Below are positions 1 through 5,812 of a stretch of 36,207 nt of DNA, one piece after another; within the stretch, counting starts at the first letter, position 1; each line of letters begins with the position of its first letter. This DNA comes from Protofrankia sp. CiT1 (GTDB lineage Bacteria; Actinomycetota; Actinomycetes; Frankiales; Frankiaceae), in contig NZ_CAKJTL010000151.1 in assembly GCF_917627385.1 (NCBI RefSeq), positions 1 to 36,207 on the forward strand. Reading direction: 5' to 3'. Below the pieces are notes generated by a model, which searched no databases, had not been told where the DNA came from, and saw nothing but the letters and a program-made list of their open reading frames with translations. A program made the position numbers and the translations under genes.

Positions 1-2
1 GA

Positions 3-587
3 TTACGACCGGTGGTCGTGGCCGTCCACCATCACGAAGACATGATCCGGGAACACTTCAACGGCGAACTTTCCAGGGCTGACCTCCTGTTCGTCCACAC
101 CAACCAGCGCGGGACAGGTTCCGACCTGTTGGAATGTCTGGGCTCCGTCCCAACCGATGTCTTTATGGTCTGGAACGGCGACACGATAGTAGAACTTGAC
201 GTGCCCGACCTGCTAAGCCACGGCGAACGGGCCGAAGGCAGCGCGGTCATCGTCCTCACACAACGTCTGGACGCACCCAACAACGGCGCATGGTATGTCG
301 ATGCGGGCAGGACCGTCGTTGCCTCTCTTGAGGCCGTGCCGAAACCTGCCGCACCGGTCGATTTCACCTGGCGTGGCAGTAGCACGGGCGTCCTTCTACT
401 CAGTAAATCGCTGCTGTCCGCCTACCAGCCAGGACAGGCTCCCGATCTCTATTCGTCGATCCTTCCCGTGCTCATCGCCCGCAGGAAGTTGAAGGCGTAT
501 GACAACGGACGCCGGTACTTCATCGACTTTGGAACGCCACAGAATCTCGCGCGTATCGACCACAAGCAGGTTGCTTCTTGGGTTTGA
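3..587 (+). CDS. Sugar-1-phosphate nucleotidyltransferase, 5' end outside the window
   Basis: This is the C-terminal part of a nucleotidyltransferase of the NTP_transferase superfamily, which activates a sugar-1-phosphate with an NTP. The reading frame is open to the window edge and already codes for conserved sequence (RPVVVAVHHH) before the first possible GTG at 12. The gene therefore starts upstream, and the N-terminal G-x-G-T-R loop is missing. Visible family signs are VWNGDTIVELDVPDLL, where the conserved Asp binds metal and nucleotide, a central GSSTGVLLLSK strand, and the closing YFIDFGTPQNLARI typical of HddC-like and mannose-1-phosphate guanylyltransferase-like enzymes. The exact sugar and nucleotide cannot be read from the sequence. 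It may belong to the surface-polysaccharide functions encoded further right. A small hairpin follows the stop codon directly. Confidence 0.8.
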   Translation, partial: LRPVVVAVHHHEDMIREHFNGELSRADLLFVHTNQRGTGSDLLECLGSVPTDVFMVWNGDTIVELDVPDLLSHGERAEGSAVIVLTQRLDAPNNGAWYVDAGRTVVASLEAVPKPAAPVDFTWRGSSTGVLLLSKSLLSAYQPGQAPDLYSSILPVLIARRKLKAYDNGRRYFIDFGTPQNLARIDHKQVASWV

Positions 588-603
588 CGGGCACCTTGCC
601 CGT
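587..603 (+). terminator. Short hairpin at the stop of the nucleotidyltransferase gene
   Basis: A perfect 6-bp inverted repeat (ACGGGC / GCCCGT, 5-nt loop) begins on the last base of the TGA stop. There is no U-tract, which is common for actinobacterial terminators. The stem is short, so the call is tentative. Confidence 0.4.
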
Positions 604-699
604 GTAAACGGATCGGGTCAGGGTGAAAAAGGGAGGCACCCGATTGCGCGTTGCCGGTGGACACGGTGACGTTGCTCAAGGTCGCCCGACGAGATCCGC

Positions 700-733
700 C
701 TTACCGTGCACGGCGAGAGCCAGGCACGGTAAG
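700..733. repeat. Perfect 10-bp inverted repeat upstream of the DUF574 remnant
   Basis: CTTACCGTGC at 700-709 pairs perfectly with GCACGGTAAG at 724-733 across a 14-nt loop. It lies about 70 bases before the GTG start of the truncated methyltransferase. It could be a terminator, an operator or an RNA hairpin; the sequence alone does not decide. The rest of 604-801 shows nothing recognisable. Confidence 0.5.
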
Positions 734-801
734 CCCTTCGACCTGGACCCCTGGTCACGACGTCGCCAACGAAATTCCCAACTTGCAGGAGAACCCGTCG
801 C

Positions 802-1215
802 GTGAGCACGGAAACGTTCGACACCACGGTTCCGCACCCGGCGCGGCTGTGGAACTACTATCTCGACGGAAAGGACCATTTTGCCGTCGACCGGGCCGCC
901 GGGGAAGCCTACAAGAAATGGTTCCCGGCGGTCGTCGAGATAGCCCGTGCGACCCGCGCGGCGATGACGCGGGTCCTAACCTACCTGACGGCCGAGGCGG
1001 GGGTGCGGCAGTTCTTGGACGTCGGCGTCGGACTGCCGACGGCGGTCAACGTCCACGACGTCGCGCAACGGATCGCGCCGGAGTCCCGGGTCGTCTACGT
1101 CGACGACGACCCGCTGGTGGCGGTCCACGCCCGCGCGCTAGCGATACCGGATGAGTTGTATCGGTGTGGCCGACAACGCGGCCAGGGGGCGCCTGGACGC
1201 GGCGAGCCGGAATGA
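802..1215 (+). pseudogene. Truncated DUF574 (Methyltransf_19) SAM-dependent methyltransferase
   Basis: The first ~115 residues match the start of the actinobacterial DUF574 SAM-methyltransferase family. They include the opening DTTVPHPARLWNYYLDGKDHFAVDR, the helix VVEIARATRAAMTRVLTYL, the SAM-binding strand and loop FLDVGVGLPTAVNVHDVAQ, and VVYVDDDPLVAVHARAL. Intact members are about 260-280 residues. Here the match stops after ARAL (near 1143), exactly where an interspersed repeat begins, and the rest of the frame is repeat-derived. The C-terminal half of the Rossmann fold is therefore missing and the product is unlikely to be functional. The GTG start at 802 has GCAGGAG about 10 bases upstream. 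Such genes often sit next to XRE/DUF397 pairs in actinomycetes; none is present here. Confidence 0.75.
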
Positions 1216-1224
1216 CGATCTCAA
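1144..1224 (+). repeat. Interspersed repeat family R1, copy A
   Basis: A stretch of about 80 bases recurs elsewhere in the window. Positions 1144-1210 match 4190-4256 (opposite strand) at 62 of 67 positions without gaps. Positions 1199-1224 are identical over 26 bases to 5779-5804. A weaker plus-strand copy lies at 4253-4298. One frame of the copies reads MS(C/G)IG(V/L)A(D/E)NAARGRLDAAS. This copy replaces the C-terminal half of the DUF574 gene. Confidence 0.75.
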
Positions 1225-1233
1225 ACGCGCTCC

Positions 1234-1279
1234 AAGAGGCCCCGGCAACAGGGAGCGTGGATCAAAGAGCGGGGCTGGG
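1234..1279 (+). repeat. Interspersed repeat family R2, copy 1
   Basis: The segment contains CCCGGCAACAGG followed by GCGTGGATCAA and AGAGCGGGGCTGG. It closely matches 28813-28858, and in part 11418-11441 and 32657-32697 (both inverted). It directly follows an R1 copy. No coding function is apparent. Confidence 0.7.
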
Positions 1280-1351
1280 GCACGCGCCGCGCGTCATCGC
1301 TCCCTGTCCATCGCCGCGCGATGCGCGGCTACCCCGGCTCATCGGTCAACA

Positions 1352-1379
1352 CCCCCAGAGCCAGGTCACAGGCTGGGGG
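1352..1379 (-). terminator. Imperfect hairpin over the stop of the ketopantoate-reductase-like gene
   Basis: CCCCCAG(ag)CC at 1352-1362 pairs with GGCTGGGGG at 1371-1379, with a 2-nt bulge and an 8-nt loop. It spans the last codons and the TGA stop of the minus-strand gene, so it could act as a terminator without a U-tract. Confidence 0.4.
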
Positions 1380-2385
1380 CTAGTTCCACCATCCGTTCCA
1401 CGTCGTTGCGGTAGGACAAAAGGCAGGGCATGGGAACGTCGAGCCGTTCCCCCGTCCGGATGACGTCATCGTAGATCTCGTACAGTTCCGCGGGCGCGTA
1501 CCGGCTGCGGTTGACCGAGATTCGCTGGGGCAGCTCTCCGCGAAGCATGAGCCGTACCGCCGGTGCCACCGTCGACGGCGGAAGCACGAACGGCCGGGCG
1601 TCCTGCGCAAAACGCACCTCCGCCCCGCGTGCAACGCATACCTGCATGGCTTCCCGGCCCGCATGCAGCGCGTCGTAGACAGCTCGGTTGCTGCGCGTGA
1701 AACGCTCGAATCCACGGGCACGGGCAGCACCGCATATCCATGCGGTGATACTGGCGAAATACACCCACAGCCAGTGCTCCATGTTGGGACGGATCTCCGG
1801 CCGGAAACCGGCTTCCGCGAAGAACGCGGCGAAGCGGCCCAGATTCTGCTCGGCGATGTCCGTCATCGTGTCGCCCGTTGCGATGTCACCCGTGGCCGCT
1901 CCGGGTGCCGCCCGCCCGGACATGCTCGGCCCGAGCACGATCCCGCCCTCAAGGGCGCCGGTCAACACGTTGTTGATGATGCCGCCACCGGCCCGGGGAG
2001 CGCCCAGCACGTACTGGTCCTTGCCCAGACAGGAATCGATGAAGTCCAGCCCACGCCAGTTGTGGTTCAGGAACAGCACGGTGGCCGCGCCAAGGTTTCG
2101 CGCGAGCCCGGGCAGGACGTCCGGGGTCTGGGTATGCCGGACGGCAAGCACAACGAGCTCGACGCCATCCGCCGGACGCAGCTCGGTGACAACACGAGGA
2201 TGGAAACGCTCGGTGACCTCCCGGCGGCGCCTGCCCCGGACGTCGAGAATACTCAGATCGATCCCGTCGGCCCATCGGTCCACCTGCTCCGGCCGGACCA
2301 GCAGGCTGACCTCGTGCCCGGCCCGTGACAGCGCCCAGGCATGCAGCGTACCGATCACTCCACCACCGAACACCAGAACACGCAT
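1366..2385 (-). CDS. Ketopantoate reductase (PanE/ApbA) family oxidoreductase, divergent
   Basis: The 339-residue protein starts with the Rossmann motif MRVLVFGGGVIGTLHAWALSRAGHEVSLLVRP, typical of NADPH-dependent 2-dehydropantoate 2-reductases. ELVVLAVRHTQ follows, and an all-helical C-terminal domain fits the family's length. The ATG at 2385 was chosen because it begins exactly at the dinucleotide-binding strand; the 22 upstream in-frame codons look non-coding. Where classical PanE has W-x-K-L-x-x-N with the catalytic lysine, this protein reads WVYFASI by my alignment, so the lysine and asparagine appear to be missing. A role in pantothenate synthesis is therefore doubtful, and it may be a paralogue acting on another 2-keto compound. 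It lies 125 bases downstream of the TIR-domain gene on the same strand; that gap shows nothing notable. Confidence 0.7.
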   Translation of the reverse strand: MRVLVFGGGVIGTLHAWALSRAGHEVSLLVRPEQVDRWADGIDLSILDVRGRRRREVTERFHPRVVTELRPADGVELVVLAVRHTQTPDVLPGLARNLGAATVLFLNHNWRGLDFIDSCLGKDQYVLGAPRAGGGIINNVLTGALEGGIVLGPSMSGRAAPGAATGDIATGDTMTDIAEQNLGRFAAFFAEAGFRPEIRPNMEHWLWVYFASITAWICGAARARGFERFTRSNRAVYDALHAGREAMQVCVARGAEVRFAQDARPFVLPPSTVAPAVRLMLRGELPQRISVNRSRYAPAELYEIYDDVIRTGERLDVPMPCLLSYRNDVERMVELAPSL

Positions 2386-2510
2386 GGCATCCAGTATCCG
2401 AATCGGGTGGGACGTTCGGCAGAGTCGATGGCCTGTCCGCGGGCAGCACAAAGACCCACCTGGCGATGGCCTTCCCGCGATCGATGGAAAGGCCTGTTAC
2501 CTTTCCCCGC

Positions 2511-4022
2511 TCATCCGTTCGGGCCGGGAAACGGCGGCGGGCCAGCCGGTCGATAACGACCGGCAAGCGATCTTTTCACCTGTTCGACGAGTTCAGTTGC
2601 CGCGGCCTCACGCGGGAGGCCAACGAGATCAATGGCAACGATACCCCGCAGCAATCCGTCCGGCTTGCATTCCGCCACCCGCACCGGGATCAGCCTCCGT
2701 CGCATCCCGTCGGGGTCGCGCTGCCACGCGGCATGCCATTCGGCCTGTACCTCCACCGCCTGCAGGTAGTTGTCCGACAGCACCACCAAGGTACGTTCGG
2801 AATACCTGATCGCGTCGTCGAGCCGCCGCAGGTCGTGTTGGCCAGGCAGCGCGTCCCAGGTCTCGATATGCACCCGGTACCCACGCTGCTCAAGCTCCCA
2901 GGCGATCCAGGTGCCCCAGTTCTCGTCCGCCTCGGCGGCGGAGACGAGAAAGTCCCAGCGGGCCGCGTCGGCGGGCTTGTCATCGGTGACCGCCGCGGCT
3001 GGGCGCTCCGCGGCGGCGCGGTCGGTCTCGGCGCCGCGGCCGGCGGCCGGCACCTGCACCCAGGCCGTACCGGAGAACTTCGGAACCTCGACTGTGACCT
3101 CGCGGAACTCCCCTGGGTCCAGACCGCGGAGCTGCTCGGCAACGGTGGCGGCGTACAGCTCGTCGGAGACGATAAGCGCAAGATCTTCGGATGGCGCATC
3201 CGCGAGCACCTGGCGCACCGGCGGGGCGTCCACCAGCCGGGCCGCGACGATAGTCGGCTGGCCAGCGAAGCCGGTACCGTCGACGATCACATCACCGTGA
3301 TGCAACGCCAGCCGCACCCGGACCCGACCGGTGTCGTTACGGGTCCGGTTGAAGGCCCGCAGTGCTATCCGCAGCTCGCGGACGAAATCCGCGGCGAGTG
3401 TCGCCTTGGGGACGCTGACGGCGACAACACCGAGAAAACCGTCGCCCCGGTCCTGTAGCTGGATGGCGTCGGCGGCTATACCGGTCCGCCCGCAGGCCTC
3501 GTCGACGATCTCGCGCAGGCCCCGGCGCCAGGCAAGCTGGACGAGAGTGCCGTGCGCGCTGAACCGCACCGCGTCCAGAGCGAGCACGGTGTACGGCAGC
3601 GGAAGGCCATCGGGCGAGCTGAACCCGCCGGGTACGCCCGCGGCAGCGGCTGGCCCATGGCCAGCGGCGGTTCCAGCGGCGGAGAATCCAGCCGCGAAAT
3701 CCCGCGCCTGCGCGAACACCGGATTCGCCGGGTAGCGCTCGGCAGCGGCGGCGAGAATCCGCCGCCGGCCATCCGGCAACCCGCCGCTGTCGAGAAAGTT
3801 GTTCACCTCCACCCAGAACGCCAGCGGAGACTGTGCCGGCGCCCAGGACGGCTGTTCGAGTCGGTCCACGCCAGCGCGTTCCAGTAACTGGACGGCGCTC
3901 AGCGAAGTGGCGAACGCCCCCGCGAGCGCCCGGATCTCCAGCTCGGTCAGCCGCTCGCTCAAGGCCCCCCCATGAAAAACGCCATCTGCCCGGCCCATCC
4001 CGAGCGGAACTGGACGCGCCAT
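2511..4022 (-). CDS. EAD - class III cyclase-like - TIR fusion protein (candidate defence or conflict effector)
   Basis: Three modules are visible in 503 residues. Residues ~20-105 form a helical effector-associated domain (ELEIRALAGAF, LLERAGV, ILAAAAERYPANPVF). Residues ~143-325 resemble a class III nucleotidyl cyclase. Both metal-binding Asp positions are present (D150 in LALDAVRFS, D194 in DRGDGFLG), as are VRLALHHGDV and R262 in VAARL, but the Asn usual in N-x-A-x-R is replaced by Ile. Residues ~355-487 are a TIR domain (WDFLVSAAEADENW, WELEQRGYRVHIETWD, LVVLSDNYL), and E428 in AEW fits the NADase glutamate. A low-complexity Ala/Pro linker joins the last two. TIR domains in bacterial immunity cleave NAD+, EADs recruit partners by like-with-like contacts, and Pycsar pairs a separate cyclase with a TIR effector. 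A single-chain version of that logic is inference. The start is uncertain: ATG 4022 has no clear ribosome-binding site, and a TTG at 3962 just after a run of seven G (coding strand) is an alternative. Confidence 0.8.
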   Translation of the reverse strand: MARPVPLGMGRADGVFHGGALSERLTELEIRALAGAFATSLSAVQLLERAGVDRLEQPSWAPAQSPLAFWVEVNNFLDSGGLPDGRRRILAAAAERYPANPVFAQARDFAAGFSAAGTAAGHGPAAAAGVPGGFSSPDGLPLPYTVLALDAVRFSAHGTLVQLAWRRGLREIVDEACGRTGIAADAIQLQDRGDGFLGVVAVSVPKATLAADFVRELRIALRAFNRTRNDTGRVRVRLALHHGDVIVDGTGFAGQPTIVAARLVDAPPVRQVLADAPSEDLALIVSDELYAATVAEQLRGLDPGEFREVTVEVPKFSGTAWVQVPAAGRGAETDRAAAERPAAAVTDDKPADAARWDFLVSAAEADENWGTWIAWELEQRGYRVHIETWDALPGQHDLRRLDDAIRYSERTLVVLSDNYLQAVEVQAEWHAAWQRDPDGMRRRLIPVRVAECKPDGLLRGIVAIDLVGLPREAAATELVEQVKRSLAGRYRPAGPPPFPGPNG

Positions 4023-4189
4023 GTTCGCACGTTACGACTGAGGGTACCGAGCCCGGCTGTTGGCAGTTCCGCTCCCCCGCCGCTCCCCTCCGGATCGACG
4101 GACGAGCGGGCAGGCGGGCAGGCGGGCGCTCGGCGAGGCCTGTCCGCCGGGCGCCAAACCGGGACCGCACGGTCAGGAAAGCCAGCTGT

Positions 4190-4256
4190 CCGGCTCGCCG
4201 CGTCCAGGCGGCCCCTGGCCGCGTTCTCGGCCAGACCGATACCACTCATCCGGTAC
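4190..4256 (-). repeat. Interspersed repeat family R1, copy C
   Basis: This is the reverse-strand copy of the R1 repeat, matching copy A at 62 of 67 positions with no indel. Its frame reads MSGIGLAENAARGRLDAAS. It lies in the gap between the M20 peptidase gene and the TIR-fusion gene and meets an opposite-strand copy head to head at 4253. The rest of this gap (4023-4189) holds only a short GCGGGCAG tandem repeat at 4106-4129. Confidence 0.75.
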
Positions 4257-4298
4257 CGGTGTGGCCCGCAGCCGTGCCAGAGGCCGCCTGGACGCGGC
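4253..4298 (+). repeat. Interspersed repeat family R1, diverged copy D
   Basis: About 37 of 46 positions match copy A without gaps, and the parallel frame reads GTGVARSRARGRLDAAS. It abuts the 3' end of the M20 peptidase gene (stop codon at 4305-4307) and forms an inverted pair with copy C. Confidence 0.55.
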
Positions 4299-4304
4299 TT
4301 CCTG

Positions 4305-5441
4305 TCATTGCCTTGTCCGCGTGATCAGCTGAGCCAGCAGGTGGGTGCGGGGGAGCATCCGCGCGACCTCGACGTACTCGGCATCCGTGTGGGCGCCGCT
4401 GCCGACGGCACCGAGCCCGTCCAGCGTCAGGCAGCCCACGGCCGCGGTGTAGTTACCGTCCGAGGCGCCGCCGACGGCGATCCCCCGCGGCGGCTCCTGG
4501 CCCAGTTCCACGGCAATGCTGGCGGCGAGGGCGAACAGTTCGGCGGAGGATTCCGATTCCATCGGCGGCCGTTGCCTGCCGCCCAGCACCTCCAGCCGAG
4601 CTCCGTGTGTCCGGGCGGTGAGCCCCCGCATGAGATCGTCTATCTGATCCTGCGCCGCCAGAGTCGGCACGCGCACGTCCACCAGTACCTTCGCCAGCGC
4701 GGGCACCGTGTTGCGCGTGCTGCCGGCCGACAGCAGGGTGGGCGTTATGGTGGGGGCGCCCAGGATGGAGCCGGTGGTACCCATCGAGGCCGCGAGGCCG
4801 GCGATTGCCAGGACCTGGTGGGCGGCCTCGATCGCGGCGTTGACCCCCCGTTGCGGCTCCAGGCCCGCGTGGGCGGCCTTGCCGTGCACCACCACCTCAT
4901 AATGCGAGGTGCCCTTACGGGCAATCTTGATGGCACCTTCTTCGTTCGCGGCCGCCTCCAGCACGAAGGCGGCCGCGCAACCGCGCGCGGATTCCTCGAT
5001 CAGTTCCCGGGAGGTCGGGGAACCGACTTCCTCGTCCCCGTTGACCAGGACGCACACACCGTCCGGGGACGGCAGGGAGGCCAGCGCGTGGAACATCTGC
5101 ACCAGCCCTGCCTTCATGTCCAGGACCCCAGGGCCGCGGGCGATCCCGTCGAGCAACGACCAGGGGCGGCTCTCCAGGGAGCCCACCGGCCACACGGTGT
5201 CGTGGTGTCCCACCAGCAGCACCCGCGGCGCGCCGAAGATCCACCGCAGGTGGGTCACACCATCGATCACGATCGTCTCCGGAGCCGCGCCCAGCAGCCT
5301 CGCCCCGAGCGCGCCGACAACCTCGGCGCTGCGCGCCACCGCGGCATGGTCGGCCGAGAAGGACTCGCAGCGCACGAGTTCCGCCAGATCGGCCAACATC
5401 GCCGGTAACGCGATCGTGGCTTCCGTGGCCACCAGTCCCAC
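4305..5441 (-). CDS. M20 family metallopeptidase, carboxypeptidase G2 (glutamate carboxypeptidase)-like
   Basis: The 378-residue protein is a zinc-dependent M20 peptidase or deacylase. Metal ligands and catalytic residues are visible in order: the His and Asp of GHHDTVW, the bridging Asp of GVLDMKAG, the Glu pair of NGDEEVGS (catalytic base plus ligand), a Glu in FVLEAAA, and the C-terminal His of GAHTDAEYV. The dimerisation-domain signature GTSHYEVVVHGKAAHAGLEPQRGVNA is intact. The order and spacing resemble carboxypeptidase G2 more than ArgE or DapE, so hydrolysis of an N-acyl or C-terminal glutamate substrate is the best guess. The GTG at 5441 is used; its ribosome-binding site is weak. 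No signal peptide is seen, so it is probably cytoplasmic. A 13-base direct repeat and a palindrome lie 160-195 bases upstream. Confidence 0.85.
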   Translation of the reverse strand: MGLVATEATIALPAMLADLAELVRCESFSADHAAVARSAEVVGALGARLLGAAPETIVIDGVTHLRWIFGAPRVLLVGHHDTVWPVGSLESRPWSLLDGIARGPGVLDMKAGLVQMFHALASLPSPDGVCVLVNGDEEVGSPTSRELIEESARGCAAAFVLEAAANEEGAIKIARKGTSHYEVVVHGKAAHAGLEPQRGVNAAIEAAHQVLAIAGLAASMGTTGSILGAPTITPTLLSAGSTRNTVPALAKVLVDVRVPTLAAQDQIDDLMRGLTARTHGARLEVLGGRQRPPMESESSAELFALAASIAVELGQEPPRGIAVGGASDGNYTAAVGCLTLDGLGAVGSGAHTDAEYVEVARMLPRTHLLAQLITRTRQ

Positions 5442-5812
5442 CCCGTCTCGACCGTCCGCCAGGAAAGCACGCTTCTCCCTGGCTGTGAATCCGCCACTGA
5501 CACGACAAGGATGATCCGCATAAGCATAAAAGCCGCCGCCGACCCGATGCGACCGAATACATAAGGCCTAGGCAGCAAGAACACCAGACAGCTGGATATC
5601 GATGATCATCGAGTCGTTGAAGCGAGTCATTGAAGTAGTGAATAAAACCATACCGCGGGCTGCCGGCCAGCGTCAGGCATATCAACCTGCCGGACACGTT
5701 TCCCGATGTTGCGCGGGGATTCGCCCCAGCCTTCAGCACAGTAATCCACAAGCAGTGCTTCAGCGCGTTCGGCTCGCCGCGGCGAGCCGGAATGACGATC
5801 TCAACAGCGCTC
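5442..5812. other. Intergenic region with palindrome, direct repeat and R1 copy
   Basis: No gene is supported here. Positions 5500-5660 are AT-rich for this genome. They hold the perfect 14-bp palindrome TCGATGATCATCGA (5599-5612) and a direct repeat of period 13, GAGTCGTTGAA (5611-5621) and GAGTCATTGAA (5624-5634). This would suit the promoter and operator region of the minus-strand M20 gene. The right end (5770-5804) is occupied by an R1 repeat. Confidence 0.5.
5770..5804 (+). repeat. Interspersed repeat R1, copy B, with a perfect 20-bp palindrome
   Basis: Positions 5779-5804 are identical to 1199-1224 over 26 bases. Positions 5770-5789 form a perfect 20-bp palindrome (arms CGGCTCGCCG and CGGCGAGCCG). 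The copy lies 9 bases beyond the stop codon of the SulP-carbonic anhydrase gene, so it could also act as that gene's terminator. Confidence 0.65.

Noticed and set aside
3972-5408. Plus-strand frame opposite the M20 peptidase gene
   Set aside because: The minus strand carries every M20 metal ligand in order. The plus frame is Arg/Gln/Gly-rich antisense.
4305-5441. ArgE or DapE as the identity of the M20 peptidase
   Set aside because: The residues around the metal sites and the order GHHDTVW, DEEVGS, GAHTDAEYV fit carboxypeptidase G2-like members better, and no arginine or lysine pathway genes are near.
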